Below, piece by piece: positions 35,162 to 42,619 of a stretch of 64,000 bases of DNA. The stretch spans positions 21,561 to 85,560 of IMG/VR virus record IMGVR_UViG_3300032288_005197. One strand, written 5' to 3'. The position numbers were made by a program, and so were the translations under genes. The DNA comes from a virus. The notes under the pieces are model-generated. The model saw only the letters and a list, made by a program, of their open reading frames with translations. It searched no databases and was not told the origin of the DNA. Position 1 is the first letter of the stretch. Each line of letters opens with the position of its first letter.

Positions 35162-35402
35162 AGTCTTTCTTGATTTGATTGATTAGATCCTGAGGAGCCT
35201 CAATCAATTCGAATTTTTGGTCAACGAGCCCAAATTCTGGATTCTCGGTCAATTCCTTTAATAGGGAATCGTAATCAGCTGCGCTAGGTTTTTCAAAATA
35301 CCCACAAAAGTGTAGCACATCGATTCCTTGTGAATCACCAATTCGCTTTACTGCAGCAATGCCGTGAGTAATGTCCATTATGGTTTTATCGTCTGATCTC
35401 AT
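35136..35402 (-). CDS. Small unknown protein
   Basis: 88 aa, soluble, with an alpha/beta look (IDVLHFCGYFEKPS). It overlaps both neighbours, so it is translated within the same mRNA as the HAD-SAK gene. No family recognised. Confidence 0.65.
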   Translation of the reverse strand: MRSDDKTIMDITHGIAAVKRIGDSQGIDVLHFCGYFEKPSAADYDSLLKELTENPEFGLVDQKFELIEAPQDLINQIKKDYESNISGS

Positions 35403-35682
35403 ATACTGAATTTTCTGTTTTGAATCTAATTAGCTCGTAATAACCTTCATCGTCCTTTTTCTCTTCAACTATTTCAGTTACTTTAGTAGTTAGCCAATAG
35501 TCTTGAGCCGAGTAGCTTCGAGCTGTGACTGATCCGACTAATAATGAACAGCCGACTACTGGCTTGGAATCAACGATCTCTTTGAAAGTACCGTCTTCAT
35601 TCCATGCAATTGCTTCGACCCTTTGGCCTTGCTCTTTAATTTCCTCGCGGCCGTCTTTGTGTATTTTAATTAGAGTTGGCAT
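35386..35682 (-). CDS. Small beta-rich protein, unknown
   Basis: 98 aa from ATG 35682; an earlier in-frame ATG at 35721 would overlap its neighbour by 56 nt. Beta-strand-like segments (TLIKIHKDGREEI, GCSLLVGSVTARSY). No known motif. Confidence 0.6.
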   Translation of the reverse strand: MPTLIKIHKDGREEIKEQGQRVEAIAWNEDGTFKEIVDSKPVVGCSLLVGSVTARSYSAQDYWLTTKVTEIVEEKKDDEGYYELIRFKTENSVYEIRR

Positions 35683-35905
35683 CTTCTTGTATTTTATGAA
35701 GTCGTGTGTAAACCTTTTCATCTAAAAGGTTTCTTAGCTTTCTAGAGTACAAGGAATAGGCTCCCTTACCGTCTCTTAGTAGGCGCTCTTCAAAGAGCCT
35801 TAATAATTTTCTAGCAGTAATCTCCTGTTGCGGAGTTTCGCAAGAGTTGATTACCTTTTCTATCCAGATTCCAACGTCGCCGTCGTGATTACTTGTTGCT
35901 GCCAT
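35666..35905 (-). CDS. Small helical protein, unknown
   Basis: 79 aa from ATG 35905 (an upstream in-frame ATG at 35944 overlaps the previous gene more). Helical, basic, with an Arg/Leu-rich C-terminus. Function unknown. Confidence 0.6.
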   Translation of the reverse strand: MAATSNHDGDVGIWIEKVINSCETPQQEITARKLLRLFEERLLRDGKGAYSLYSRKLRNLLDEKVYTRLHKIQEDANSN

Positions 35906-36218
35906 GTAATTTAGTTTTTTTACGGTTATTAAATACGGCCTCACTGCGATCGATGGTTGACTGTCTGAATTGAACGCCCTTATCTGTTAACCATACTGAG
36001 CAGATCATGTTCTTATCTACCTGAAGGATCCATGCAGAACAATTCTCTTCGCCAGCTTTAGTTAACAGAGCCACCGCATTATCTAGTGAATCTATTTGAA
36101 ATACGTGGCCAGTTTCATAAACCAACCATCTTCCAGGTACGCTGATCTCAGCAACCTTTGTTTGTGCGTTCAATGTAAGTGCAATCAAACACGCAATTAT
36201 TAATATTAAATTTTTCAT
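35889..36218 (-). CDS. Secreted/periplasmic protein with signal peptide
   Basis: 109 aa. A clear Sec signal peptide (MKNLILIIACLIALTLNAQ, cleavage probably after NA, leaving Q first), the NAQ ending being very common in Bacteroidetes. The mature part is small and soluble (GRWLVYETGHVFQID). An exported phage protein, possibly acting at the host envelope. Confidence 0.7.
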   Translation of the reverse strand: MKNLILIIACLIALTLNAQTKVAEISVPGRWLVYETGHVFQIDSLDNAVALLTKAGEENCSAWILQVDKNMICSVWLTDKGVQFRQSTIDRSEAVFNNRKKTKLHGSNK

Positions 36219-36415
36219 GATTTTTCGTCAATTATTTTAAGTTCAAGATCATCGTTTACCTGCTGTATTCCCATTTTAAACATCCATGTTTGTAGCACAG
36301 GGCCGGCATTGAATTCAAGATACTCGATCACAGGCTTACCTTCGTGATTTTCAATGTAATCCAGAGCTCTCGCTCGGATACACTCGGTGTACAGCTCCTT
36401 ATCGCTTTTCCACAT
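36215..36415 (-). CDS. Small unknown protein
   Basis: 66 aa, soluble, acidic. It is coupled by a 4-nt overlap to the secreted protein gene and overlaps the lipoprotein gene by 17 nt. No family recognised. Confidence 0.6.
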   Translation of the reverse strand: MWKSDKELYTECIRARALDYIENHEGKPVIEYLEFNAGPVLQTWMFKMGIQQVNDDLELKIIDEKS

Positions 36416-36647
36416 ACTGATAGTATCTATAGGTTATTGTATCTTGAGGTCTTGTAGTTCCGGTAACTGGAACAATATCGCCATTATCTAGAACGGCATA
36501 GTATCTTGGTGAAATTTCGTCGTGAATGCTGACCGGTCGCTTTTTAAAGACGCTCACAATCACGTGTTTTTCGACTTTTACAGAAGATGGGCCTGCGCAG
36601 CTTGCAATCAGGCCTAAGACCAATGTTAATATGATTAAATTTCTCAT
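36399..36647 (-). CDS. Small lipoprotein
   Basis: 82 aa. Signal peptide with lipobox LIASC (~13-17), then CAGPSSVKVEK. Mature part of ~65 residues, basic. Likely anchored in the inner or outer membrane after export. Possible superinfection-exclusion or envelope role; not determinable from sequence. Confidence 0.7.
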   Translation of the reverse strand: MRNLIILTLVLGLIASCAGPSSVKVEKHVIVSVFKKRPVSIHDEISPRYYAVLDNGDIVPVTGTTRPQDTITYRYYQYVEKR

Positions 36648-37057
36648 ACGAAAGATTCTTTTGTTATTGCAGCAATTCGGGCTTTTTGCTCGTTAGTTAA
36701 CAACCAACGGTCTTCCCAAAGTTTATGTAATACAGTACCAAATTCCTGTTCAGAATAGGTTCCGCCAGAGAAAAGCTCTTCGGGAGTTTTTGGCGAATCA
36801 TCGTCATCTCCAAATTCCTCCTTTAAATCTTCGTACATTCGCTGCTTGTCCCATGAGCTTGCTTCCCAAAGTATGTCATCAATATCGACATAGGTGGAGG
36901 CTTCTAGATTTCTGGGATGATACTCTCCATCGGGAATTGGAGTGCCGAACTCTTCTTCCATATCCTCCCTTAAGTATTCAACCAGTTTTCGTTTTTCATT
37001 TAGGTTCAGATCGTCAACCAATTCGGTGACATCGACTGTGACTCTTATGTCTGACAT
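36644..37057 (-). CDS. Acidic unknown protein, first gene of transcript
   Basis: 137 aa, very acidic (Asp/Glu runs ~100-115). N-terminus DIRVTVDVTELVDDLNLNEKRKLVEYL is split as a strand plus helix. A GTATAATA box lies ~140 nt upstream behind a terminator. Overlaps the lipoprotein gene by 4 nt. Function unknown. Confidence 0.65.
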   Translation of the reverse strand: MSDIRVTVDVTELVDDLNLNEKRKLVEYLREDMEEEFGTPIPDGEYHPRNLEASTYVDIDDILWEASSWDKQRMYEDLKEEFGDDDDSPKTPEELFSGGTYSEQEFGTVLHKLWEDRWLLTNEQKARIAAITKESFV

Positions 37058-37195
37058 GATAGTATTGTTATTTGTTTAATTTACTTGTTAATACTGATGG
37101 ATTCATCCGCCTAGCACGTCTATGACAACTATGTCAATTAAACTTGCTACTATTTTAAGTCTTTTACCGGATCTTATCATCATTAATATTTAGGT
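37058..37195. other. Intergenic leader, no gene seen
   Basis: About 140 nt between the promoter-like box at 37196 and the ATG at 37057. I see no open frame of note and no clear hairpin; it would be a long 5' leader, which is unusual in this window. Confidence 0.4.
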
Positions 37196-37203
37196 TATTA
37201 TAC
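37196..37203 (-). promoter_or_regulatory. GTATAATA promoter-like box
   Basis: Minus-strand GAGTATAATAACC, placed directly after the terminator at 37219-37238. Confidence 0.45.
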
Positions 37204-37210
37204 TCAATAA

Positions 37211-37238
37211 AAACAAAAAAGTCCCCAATTGGGGACTT
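37211..37238 (-). terminator. Rho-independent terminator
   Basis: Perfect palindromic stem AAGTCCCC/GGGGACTT with AATT loop, A-rich on the + strand side. Ends the 37981-37267 transcript. Confidence 0.85.
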
Positions 37239-37266
37239 AATTAAATAGTGGTCGTAAAAATTAGCT

Positions 37267-37662
37267 TTACACAGATTTAAAAACTATGCTAACTAGTATG
37301 CCGGCAACTGCTGTGAATAGAATCCACAGAATTTTGGTTACCGTGCTCTTCCATGACATTAATTCCTTGTGTTCGTCAATGATGTTTTGAAAAGTCTTTT
37401 CGGACTCCTCTTTTCTTTTACGAAATTCGGTGTTCTTATTAACTCTGACAACGATTCCGTCCTCTGGATCTAATAGTTGCTTTTTGATCTGTCTCAGATC
37501 TTCATGCATGTCCTCTTGAGCAGATTCAATATTCTCAATCTTGTCCTGTATTGACTTGATCTCGCCGTTTGGCATCTTGTCCTTGATCACATCAAGGGCA
37601 TCAAGAATGTCATTCATCATAGAGTCAATATCGTGATTGACTTCTCTGCGTCTTCCGCTCAT
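37267..37662 (-). CDS. Coiled-coil protein with C-terminal membrane anchor (XhlA-like)
   Basis: 131 aa. Long coiled coil (~10-105) followed by one C-terminal transmembrane segment (ILWILFTAVAGILVSIVF). The order coiled coil, VVRVNKNTEFRKRKEE, TM anchor resembles XhlA-type lysis accessory or small phage membrane proteins. May take part in lysis, but the gene lies far from the transglycosylase at 54933. Confidence 0.55.
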   Translation of the reverse strand: MSGRRREVNHDIDSMMNDILDALDVIKDKMPNGEIKSIQDKIENIESAQEDMHEDLRQIKKQLLDPEDGIVVRVNKNTEFRKRKEESEKTFQNIIDEHKELMSWKSTVTKILWILFTAVAGILVSIVFKSV

Positions 37663-37672
37663 CTAGGAAAAA

Positions 37673-37981
37673 TTAGTCTTTTTTAGGCTCGTCATCCATC
37701 ATGACGTTTGCATCAACGACAGGGGCATTAGCTTCTCCGTTTTCGTCATCCGTCATGTGAACTGCTGCGTCCGCTTCAGGCTCATCATCAATAGGCTCTT
37801 GAGCTGGAACTGGCATATCGTCACCAGTCGGCTCATCGCTAATTGGCTCGTCCATTACAGTAGGCAGTTCGTCTTGCATTGGCTCAATTTCAGAAGCTGG
37901 CATCTCTGGGCCAACTTGACCTTGTGCATTCTGCTTCACGAAATCCTCAAAGCTTAAGATTGTACTGTTATTAGTCTCCAT
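37673..37981 (-). CDS. Disordered acidic protein with N-terminal capsid-type tag
   Basis: 102 aa. N-terminus STILSFEDFVKQN is the tag; the rest is Asp/Glu/Pro/Ala low complexity without fold, like a small T4 head internal peptide precursor. Late-type box 20 nt upstream. Few positive charges outside the tag. Confidence 0.75.
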   Translation of the reverse strand: METNNSTILSFEDFVKQNAQGQVGPEMPASEIEPMQDELPTVMDEPISDEPTGDDMPVPAQEPIDDEPEADAAVHMTDDENGEANAPVVDANVMMDDEPKKD

Positions 37982-38001
37982 TTTAGTGAAATAATTTGAG
38001 T

Positions 38002-38010
38002 TTATTTATC
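38002..38010 (-). promoter_or_regulatory. T4-late-type promoter box
   Basis: Minus-strand GATAAATAA, 20 nt before the ATG at 37981. Confidence 0.5.
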
Positions 38011-38051
38011 TGGGAAATTGGAACAATTTGAGCCTCGCTCTAGGCTAATTG

Positions 38052-38810
38052 TTATTCTGAGACTGGGGTTCCGCAATTAGGACAGAACTTCCAGCTTGAT
38101 TTTTTGTGACGGGTGCCACAGCCTGTGCAGTACGAGCGGATTTCTCCCATCTCGACAGGTTTTTTGCTCTCGGGCAAGATTTGCCACTCGGAGGTGACGC
38201 TAGCCCAATCGCTAAAGTTGCCGTAACCGTTTGAGAACTCCTGTTTTGAATCGGAGCCCTGCTCAACTCGACCAGTTTCAAAGGACCCGGCAATACTTGA
38301 ATTGCAGTAGTTCAAGCTAGCTCCAATTGAGCTTGTGAAAGTCGCTGGGCTTGATGAGTATGTGATTGTGCTTGGATAAAGCTGCCAGTTGGTCGTGCCT
38401 GAATTGCTTTTCCAGGCTGGAGAGATCTCGTCGTAAAAGAACACTTTGATCTTACCATTGTTTGCAACTGCTGCTTTCGCTTCAGCCGAATCCTCAACCT
38501 CGTAAGTTTCAAAGACAAGTTTCTTTGCTACGTCAATGAACCTTTCAAGATAAACTCGTTGGCCTGGTTTCAGGATGATGCCTGCTTCCGAAAGCCATTG
38601 ACCATTCACCATGATCTTTGCAAGTACTTGGGTTGTTTTTGGATTAAAGAGCTCAATTTCGAAATTTGAACCCGTTTTTAAGTAGACCGTGTGGCCGTAT
38701 GCCTTTAGTCTTCCTCTGCTCTTTGTGATGTGAGCGGTTGGTTGTGGTTGACTGTTAAAAGTATTGAATACTGCAGTCGAACCACCTAGTGTGATTGTTT
38801 GTTGGTACAT
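38052..38810 (-). CDS. Beta-rich protein with C-terminal zinc ribbon
   Basis: 252 aa from ATG 38810 (an ATG at 38834 also opens the frame). The N-terminal ~110 residues form a beta domain with KPGQRVYLERFID (~66-78), a pattern I recall from virion-associated proteins of several virus groups. A Ser/Thr/Asn-rich linker follows, then a zinc ribbon CTGCG...CPNCG (~228-247). Possibly a decoration or host-interaction protein. No upstream box recognised. Confidence 0.6.
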   Translation of the reverse strand: MYQQTITLGGSTAVFNTFNSQPQPTAHITKSRGRLKAYGHTVYLKTGSNFEIELFNPKTTQVLAKIMVNGQWLSEAGIILKPGQRVYLERFIDVAKKLVFETYEVEDSAEAKAAVANNGKIKVFFYDEISPAWKSNSGTTNWQLYPSTITYSSSPATFTSSIGASLNYCNSSIAGSFETGRVEQGSDSKQEFSNGYGNFSDWASVTSEWQILPESKKPVEMGEIRSYCTGCGTRHKKSSWKFCPNCGTPVSE

Positions 38811-38939
38811 AGTAGTTATGTTATTTTTGCGCATCTCATCGTAACCTTTAGCGATTACTCAAGGGCTCGTAAACCCGAGACGAACAGAGCGAGGCTCTAT
38901 GTTCCAATAATATTTAACTAAGTTCCCTAAAAAAGTTTT

Positions 38940-39335
38940 TTACTTTCGTATCCACTTATTTTCAGAGGTTAGAGTAAAACTGCCAATGAAGCAGTCTGCT
39001 TTGCCCCATTCCTGAGGTGATATGAGGCTCAGTGTGTTCGTTCCATCAAAATCATATAAATGATAGGTTTTTCCAACGATTGGATCAAACGATATTTTAG
39101 ATTCCCAAACCATTAGCGAATCGTTGAATTCAGTTGTTAGTTTCGCAGCTCTTTCAATTAGCTCAACCCGTTCTCTCTCAAAAACGTCCATCATCTTTTT
39201 GGACGACTCTGTTCGAATTAATGATACGTTGGGTAATTTGAATGCCGGGGCACCAATATTGGTTGGATAGGGCTTAAGATTTGCATCGTATCCATTTTCT
39301 TCTGACCAAACAACTAAATCGGGTTTTTTACTCAT
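38940..39335 (-). CDS. Unknown soluble protein
   Basis: 131 aa. No motif recognised; contains VGKTYHLYDFDGTNTLSLI (~88), a beta-rich stretch that is not a P-loop. Stands between the SLOG gene and the zinc-ribbon gene. Downstream ~100 nt (38835-38939) hold no gene that I can support. Confidence 0.6.
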   Translation of the reverse strand: MSKKPDLVVWSEENGYDANLKPYPTNIGAPAFKLPNVSLIRTESSKKMMDVFERERVELIERAAKLTTEFNDSLMVWESKISFDPIVGKTYHLYDFDGTNTLSLISPQEWGKADCFIGSFTLTSENKWIRK

Positions 39336-39352
39336 ATCATTTTTACTCTACT

Positions 39353-39700
39353 TTAATATTTCACCACTTTGACGCTAAGCCCAGCCTTTTTCGCCAGCTC
39401 AATCATGTGGCCTGTGCCCTTGCTTTGACCGTCCCAGAAACATATACAGGAGTCAGCGTACTGAGCCATTTCAGCATTTCTCTTGAATCCAGCAGCCTTT
39501 CCGAATCTTTCCCAATCCGCTGGAAATCTTTTGACTGGCAGGTCCTTATCGATTGCATAATGCTCTCCCAGAAGATCAGCACCCTTTGCTCCACCCGACA
39601 CAATCTCAACTCCTGGAACTCCTGAGATTAGCTTGCCCACTTCCTCGCATAACAAATCGTAGTTAACGAAATTTCTGCCTCCTGCAATTATGAGTTTCAT
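39353..39700 (-). CDS. SLOG-superfamily nucleotide-binding protein (DUF2493/YspA-like)
   Basis: 115 aa. MKLIIAGGRNF (~1-11) and VSGGAKGADLLGEHYA (~35-50) are the Rossmann-like SLOG signatures; FWDGQSKGTGHMIELAKKAG closes the fold (~88-107, split motif). SLOG proteins bind nucleotides or nucleotide-derived signals, and some act in bacterial immunity. In phages small DUF2493 proteins are common with unknown ligand. Overlaps the upstream gene by 4 nt. Confidence 0.75.
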   Translation of the reverse strand: MKLIIAGGRNFVNYDLLCEEVGKLISGVPGVEIVSGGAKGADLLGEHYAIDKDLPVKRFPADWERFGKAAGFKRNAEMAQYADSCICFWDGQSKGTGHMIELAKKAGLSVKVVKY

Positions 39701-39909
39701 CCTTGCTCTTTCATTAGATGTTGAGGTAGTTCCGATTCATTGAACGCTCGACATAGCCCAAAGTGGATCCATCGATTAATGAAATCGGTTGAATACTCGT
39801 TGGCATCAGTAATGACCTTTCCTTTGATTGGGTCAGATGATGCCTTAACAATCCTTTCCTGACGTTTGCCTTCCGCAAACACAAGAACCATTCCTTTTTT
39901 CAGTTTCAT
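39697..39909 (-). CDS. Small unknown protein
   Basis: 70 aa from ATG 39909; an ATG at 39933 is also in frame. Basic N-terminus (KLKKGMVLVFAEGKRQERIVK) that could form a small beta-barrel. Overlaps the next upstream gene. No function. Confidence 0.55.
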   Translation of the reverse strand: MKLKKGMVLVFAEGKRQERIVKASSDPIKGKVITDANEYSTDFINRWIHFGLCRAFNESELPQHLMKEQG

Positions 39910-40033
39910 TTGTATTAGTGTTTTCTGATCCAAAATACAATCTTCTAACCTTCTCTCCTAGTTCCATGTCATTTGGAATCGTTTGGATAAGCTCAATAAC
40001 TTTTTTGCTGAAGACTTCGTCGATTTTGCTCAT
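39845..40033 (-). CDS. Small helical protein, C-terminus overlapping next gene
   Basis: 62 aa. The first ~40 residues look like a normal helical protein (KVIELIQTIPNDMELGEKVRRLYF); the last ~20, in the overlap, are low-quality. I keep it because it fills the gap and begins in the usual context, but it may end or start differently. Confidence 0.4.
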   Translation of the reverse strand: MSKIDEVFSKKVIELIQTIPNDMELGEKVRRLYFGSENTNTNETEKRNGSCVCGRQTSGKDC

Positions 40034-40061
40034 AGTTTAATCGATTATTTTATGCAATATT

Positions 40062-40265
40062 TTACCCAAATTTTGCAATACTTTTATATTTCTTTTTAAT
40101 ATCGTCGATCTCTTTCATGGCCTCGTTAAACTTATCCTTGATCTCATCGTTAACTGTAAAATCCAATATCGTTTGACAGTTAGGACAGACTGAAACTGGA
40201 TGTTTCATTATGAATTGTAGGTCTATGCCTAGGGGTGTTCTGCATGCTGGACAAGGTAATGCCAT
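40062..40265 (-). CDS. Zinc-ribbon/coiled-coil mini-protein
   Basis: 67 aa. CPACRTPLG and CPNC (~5-35) form a zinc ribbon, followed by a short coiled coil. It lies 1 nt after the PG-binding DUF2589-related gene; together with 41085-41681 they look like a three-gene unit. Confidence 0.7.
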   Translation of the reverse strand: MALPCPACRTPLGIDLQFIMKHPVSVCPNCQTILDFTVNDEIKDKFNEAMKEIDDIKKKYKSIAKFG

Positions 40266-40266
40266 A

Positions 40267-40980
40267 CTAAGAAGTTTTGTCAGTATGACTTACATCATCT
40301 AATTTTTGAATCAACATTTCGACTAATCGAGAAACGGCTTCCGGCTTTTCGTCCTTCTTGAATTTAACTTTCACAGTTGCCATACCTGCTTTACTTTCTG
40401 AATTTGGTGCATTACTGTCAACTGCAATATTAGTTACAGTATGAGTGTAATCCGACGCAGTTGAGACTCCAAGTAGTTTACAAGTTGCATCATCCGCTTC
40501 TCCAGTTTGAGGTATCTTGTGTTTTGCTTGGTAAATCTTTAGGGCTTCTCTACATTTAGGCCCAATCACTCCATCCACTCCGTTCTTGTTGGCTCCAGTT
40601 TTTCCAAGTAAAGTCTTATAAGGCTCTCCCAGTTTAACTAGGGCTTCTTGAACTCCACGGATAGTTTGAACCTCAATCTTCTTAAATATGGGTAAAACAT
40701 TTTCTTTAAGACTCGATGGAGTCCTATCGTCTGAAGCTAACAACCTAATATCGAAATTAATATCGAGTTCTTCTAGTCCCATTGAAGAATGGTCAGCTAG
40801 AATGTAGAGAGGAATGTCTATCTCCTTATCGCCGATTAGAAATTTTTTAGTAAGTGGTGTACCGTCCGGCGTAAAGTACTTTGAAATAGTATTTATGTGT
40901 TGTCTTTCCTGAATACCGAGAACGATTAATGCTGCTTCTTGTAGACCTCCCAGTAATTCTTCTAGATTAATTTTAGCCAT
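40267..40980 (-). CDS. DUF2589-related protein with inserted peptidoglycan-binding domain
   Basis: 237 aa. The N-terminal ~90 residues (PLYILADHSSMGLEELDINFDIRLL) and the C-terminal part (MATVKVKFKKDEKPE) parallel the DUF2589 pattern of the neighbouring protein. Between them (~95-170) is a PG_binding_1-like domain: VQEALVKLG, GVDGVIGPKCREALKIYQ. So a DUF2589-like shell carries a cell-wall-binding insert. Behind a GTATAATT box. Role unknown; attachment to the host wall is plausible. Confidence 0.65.
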   Translation of the reverse strand: MAKINLEELLGGLQEAALIVLGIQERQHINTISKYFTPDGTPLTKKFLIGDKEIDIPLYILADHSSMGLEELDINFDIRLLASDDRTPSSLKENVLPIFKKIEVQTIRGVQEALVKLGEPYKTLLGKTGANKNGVDGVIGPKCREALKIYQAKHKIPQTGEADDATCKLLGVSTASDYTHTVTNIAVDSNAPNSESKAGMATVKVKFKKDEKPEAVSRLVEMLIQKLDDVSHTDKTS

Positions 40981-41000
40981 AGGTATGCGATTTTATTAAA

Positions 41001-41008
41001 AATTATAC
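41001..41008 (-). promoter_or_regulatory. GTATAATT promoter-like box
   Basis: Minus-strand TAGTATAATT, 20 nt before the ATG at 40980, just after the terminator at 41035-41061. Confidence 0.4.
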
Positions 41009-41032
41009 TAATTAAGTGCAATTGGTTTAAAC

Positions 41033-41061
41033 AAAAAGAGACCAGCTAAACTGGTCTCTTT
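41033..41061. terminator. Rho-independent terminator
   Basis: Perfect 11-bp stem (AAAGAGACCAG/CTGGTCTCTTT) with 5-nt loop and A/T flanks. Ends the DUF2589 gene on the minus strand. Confidence 0.88.
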
Positions 41062-41084
41062 ATGATTTAATATCAAACTATCGA

Positions 41085-41681
41085 TTACTTAGTTGGATCA
41101 ACAGTAAGAGGAATTAAAGAAGGCTCTAACATTTGAGTCAAATAGTCAGAAAGCTTCAACATACCTTCAGTTGCAGGTAACTGCTCAGCGTGAACTTTTA
41201 CGTTATACTTTGCTGAGTTATCCGTGCTACGAGTGTTCTCTTTGTGAGTTGCAACTTTACCAGCCATGCTCACCGAGTATTTCATACCCCAGAATCCGCC
41301 AGACGCAGAAGCTGAAAAAGATCCCTCTTTGTCTTCGCTTGATTTATCTACTTCTGAAGTTTTTACTTCCATCGTGAATTCGATATCAGCTGAAGTGATA
41401 GCCAATGAAGGAAGTGGAACCAAAGGTAACATAGGAACCTTTGAGTATAGAGTTTGAACTGATTGTTCACCAGTCGTACCGTCAGTAACAACGCGGTTCA
41501 TTTGGACGTCCAAAGAACGAGCTTCAGTTTTACCTTCGTCATTTTTTACGAATGCAACCTCAGAGATATATTTCCAAGTTACATCGTTTAGTTTTGCCTG
41601 ACCTTTGGCCATGCCTACAATTGGAGATACTATTAGATCTTCAATCGGTAATCCAGCAAATTGTTGTGCTATGTCTGCCAT
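41085..41681 (-). CDS. DUF2589 family protein
   Basis: 198 aa. FAGLPIEDLIVSPIVGMAKGQAKL (read as FAGLPIEDLIVSP / AKGQAKL), DIEFTMEVKTSEV, a Gly/Ser-rich FSASASGGFWGMKYSVS and NTRSTDNSAKYNVKVHAEQ give the typical DUF2589 pattern. The family is bacterial and of unknown function. Late-type box 17 nt upstream, so it is expressed with virion genes and may be structural. Confidence 0.8.
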   Translation of the reverse strand: MADIAQQFAGLPIEDLIVSPIVGMAKGQAKLNDVTWKYISEVAFVKNDEGKTEARSLDVQMNRVVTDGTTGEQSVQTLYSKVPMLPLVPLPSLAITSADIEFTMEVKTSEVDKSSEDKEGSFSASASGGFWGMKYSVSMAGKVATHKENTRSTDNSAKYNVKVHAEQLPATEGMLKLSDYLTQMLEPSLIPLTVDPTK

Positions 41682-41698
41682 TATTCTTGATTTTTTTA

Positions 41699-41707
41699 TT
41701 ATTTATC
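41699..41707 (-). promoter_or_regulatory. T4-late-type promoter box
   Basis: Minus-strand GATAAATAA, 17 nt before the ATG at 41681. Confidence 0.5.
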
Positions 41708-41761
41708 TAGGCAGTCTACTCCGAGTCGATGAAAATTACAGCTTGTTAATATTCAGTTAAT

Positions 41762-41838
41762 TGGTACACCCGGAGAGATTCGAACTCCCAACCCCTTCGT
41801 CCGTAGCGAAGTGCTCTAATCCGTTGAGCTACGGGTGC
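41762..41838 (-). tRNA. tRNA-Arg (anticodon ACG)
   Basis: Complete cloverleaf: acceptor GCACCCG/CGGGTGT, anticodon stem CTTCG/CGAAG with loop CTACGGA, T-loop TTCGAAT. Discriminator A and encoded CCA. Confidence 0.93.
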
Positions 41839-41843
41839 AAAAT

Positions 41844-41920
41844 TGGTGATCCCGACAGGGCTCGAACCTGTAACCCCCAGCTTAGAAGGCTGGTGCTCTA
41901 TCCAGTTGAGCTACGGGACC
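41844..41920 (-). tRNA. tRNA-Arg (anticodon TCT)
   Basis: Acceptor GGTCCCG/CGGGATC, anticodon stem CCAGC/GCTGG with loop CTTCTAA. CCA encoded. Reads AGA, a codon favoured in AT-rich genomes. Confidence 0.93.
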
Positions 41921-41929
41921 ATTTTTTGT

Positions 41930-41937
41930 TATTATAC
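41930..41937 (-). promoter_or_regulatory. GTATAATA box inside the tRNA cluster
   Basis: Minus-strand TTAGTATAATAAC between the Ser and Arg(TCT) tRNAs; could re-initiate transcription of the last two tRNAs. Confidence 0.4.
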
Positions 41938-41943
41938 TAAATC

Positions 41944-42032
41944 TGGCGGAGAGCGGAGGGATCGAACCTCATACGTTTTACCGTACGTCGCGCTTAGCAG
42001 GCGGACCCACTCGCCGTTGTGGATCACTCTCC
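41944..42032 (-). tRNA. tRNA-Ser (anticodon GCT)
   Basis: Class II with long variable arm (TACG/CGTA). Acceptor GGAGAGT/GCTCTCC, loop CTGCTAA, discriminator G, CCA encoded. The outer anticodon-stem pairs are weak. Confidence 0.85.
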
Positions 42033-42033
42033 A

Positions 42034-42121
42034 TGGTACCTCAGGCCGGACTCGAACCGGCACGGACCTTACGGTCCACTAGATTTTAAGTCTAGCGTGG
42101 CTACCTTTACACCACTGAGGC
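42034..42121 (-). tRNA. tRNA-Leu (anticodon TAA)
   Basis: Class II. Acceptor GCCTCAG/CTGAGGT, anticodon stem CTAGA/TCTAG with loop CTTAAAA, variable stem GGACC/GGTCC. CCA encoded. Confidence 0.93.
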
Positions 42122-42126
42122 ATTCG

Positions 42127-42207
42127 TACCCAGAGTCGGACTCGAACCGACACGTCTTTCGACACTAGTTCCTAAGACTAGCGCGGCTACCATTACGCCA
42201 TCTGGGC
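42127..42207 (-). tRNA. tRNA-Leu (anticodon TAG), no encoded CCA
   Basis: Class II. Acceptor GCCCAGA/TCTGGGT, anticodon stem CTAGT/ACTAG, loop CTTAGGA. After discriminator A the DNA reads CGA, so CCA must be added enzymatically; a CCA-adding enzyme is at 52039-52776. Confidence 0.9.
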
Positions 42208-42210
42208 AGA

Positions 42211-42288
42211 TGGGGTGACCGATGGGAATCGAACCCACGACCTCTTGAACCACAATCAAGCGCTCTAACCAACTGAGCTACGGCCAAC
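42211..42288 (-). tRNA. tRNA-His (anticodon GTG)
   Basis: Anticodon stem CTTGA/TCAAG with loop TTGTGGT. G(-1) opposite discriminator C, as in all His tRNAs. The first acceptor pair is a T/C mismatch. CCA encoded. Confidence 0.85.
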
Positions 42289-42289
42289 G

Positions 42290-42372
42290 CGGAAGAAGAG
42301 GGAATCGAACCCCCAAGGCTTTTACACCCAGCTGTTTTCAAGACAGTTTCCTCGTCCATTCGGACTCCTTCC
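42290..42372 (-). tRNA. tRNA-Ser (anticodon TGA), no encoded CCA
   Basis: Class II. Acceptor GGAAGGA/TTCTTCC, loop CTTGAAA, discriminator G then CGT instead of CCA. The next gene begins one base away. Confidence 0.87.
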
Positions 42373-42381
42373 AATTTTTCG

Positions 42382-42451
42382 AGGTCAGTGTTGGAATCGA
42401 ACCAACTCCGCAGATTTTGCAGACCTGCCGGCCTCCACGACCGAACTGACC
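42382..42451 (-). tRNA. tRNA-Cys (anticodon GCA), no encoded CCA
   Basis: Acceptor GGTCAGT/ACTGACC, anticodon stem CAGGT/ATCTG with loop CTGCAAA. Discriminator T followed by CGA. D-arm atypical and compact. Confidence 0.82.
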
Positions 42452-42460
42452 AAAAACAAA

Positions 42461-42488
42461 AAAGGCTTAAACGTTAGTCTAAGCCTTT
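42461..42488. terminator. Bidirectional terminator-like hairpin
   Basis: AAAGGCTTA/TAAGCCTTT, 9-bp stem with a 10-nt loop, upstream of the tRNA cluster. It may end minus transcripts from the right before the cluster starts. Confidence 0.6.
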
Positions 42489-42619
42489 ATCTGTAATAGT
42501 TCCTTACTTTACATCACGGCTTAGACTTGTCAAGACTTAGTCTTAACGAGCGTAAACAAAGTGAATGTAAAGATAGTGTTTTCATGCTAATAATATACTA
42601 TAAAAGTGGTATTCGGTTT
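42489..42619. other. Intergenic region with promoter-like box
   Basis: About 130 nt between the tagged gene at 42620 and the tRNA cluster. Minus-strand TAGTATATTATTAG at 42591-42598 is a promoter candidate, but it lies upstream of the hairpin at 42461-42488. No gene seen. Confidence 0.4.

Noticed and set aside
39281-39625. 114-aa + strand frame over the SLOG gene
   Set aside because: The minus frame has clear SLOG motifs; the + frame has none.
41843-42374. Reading frames across the tRNA cluster on both strands
   Set aside because: They translate tRNA genes; composition and position are accidental.
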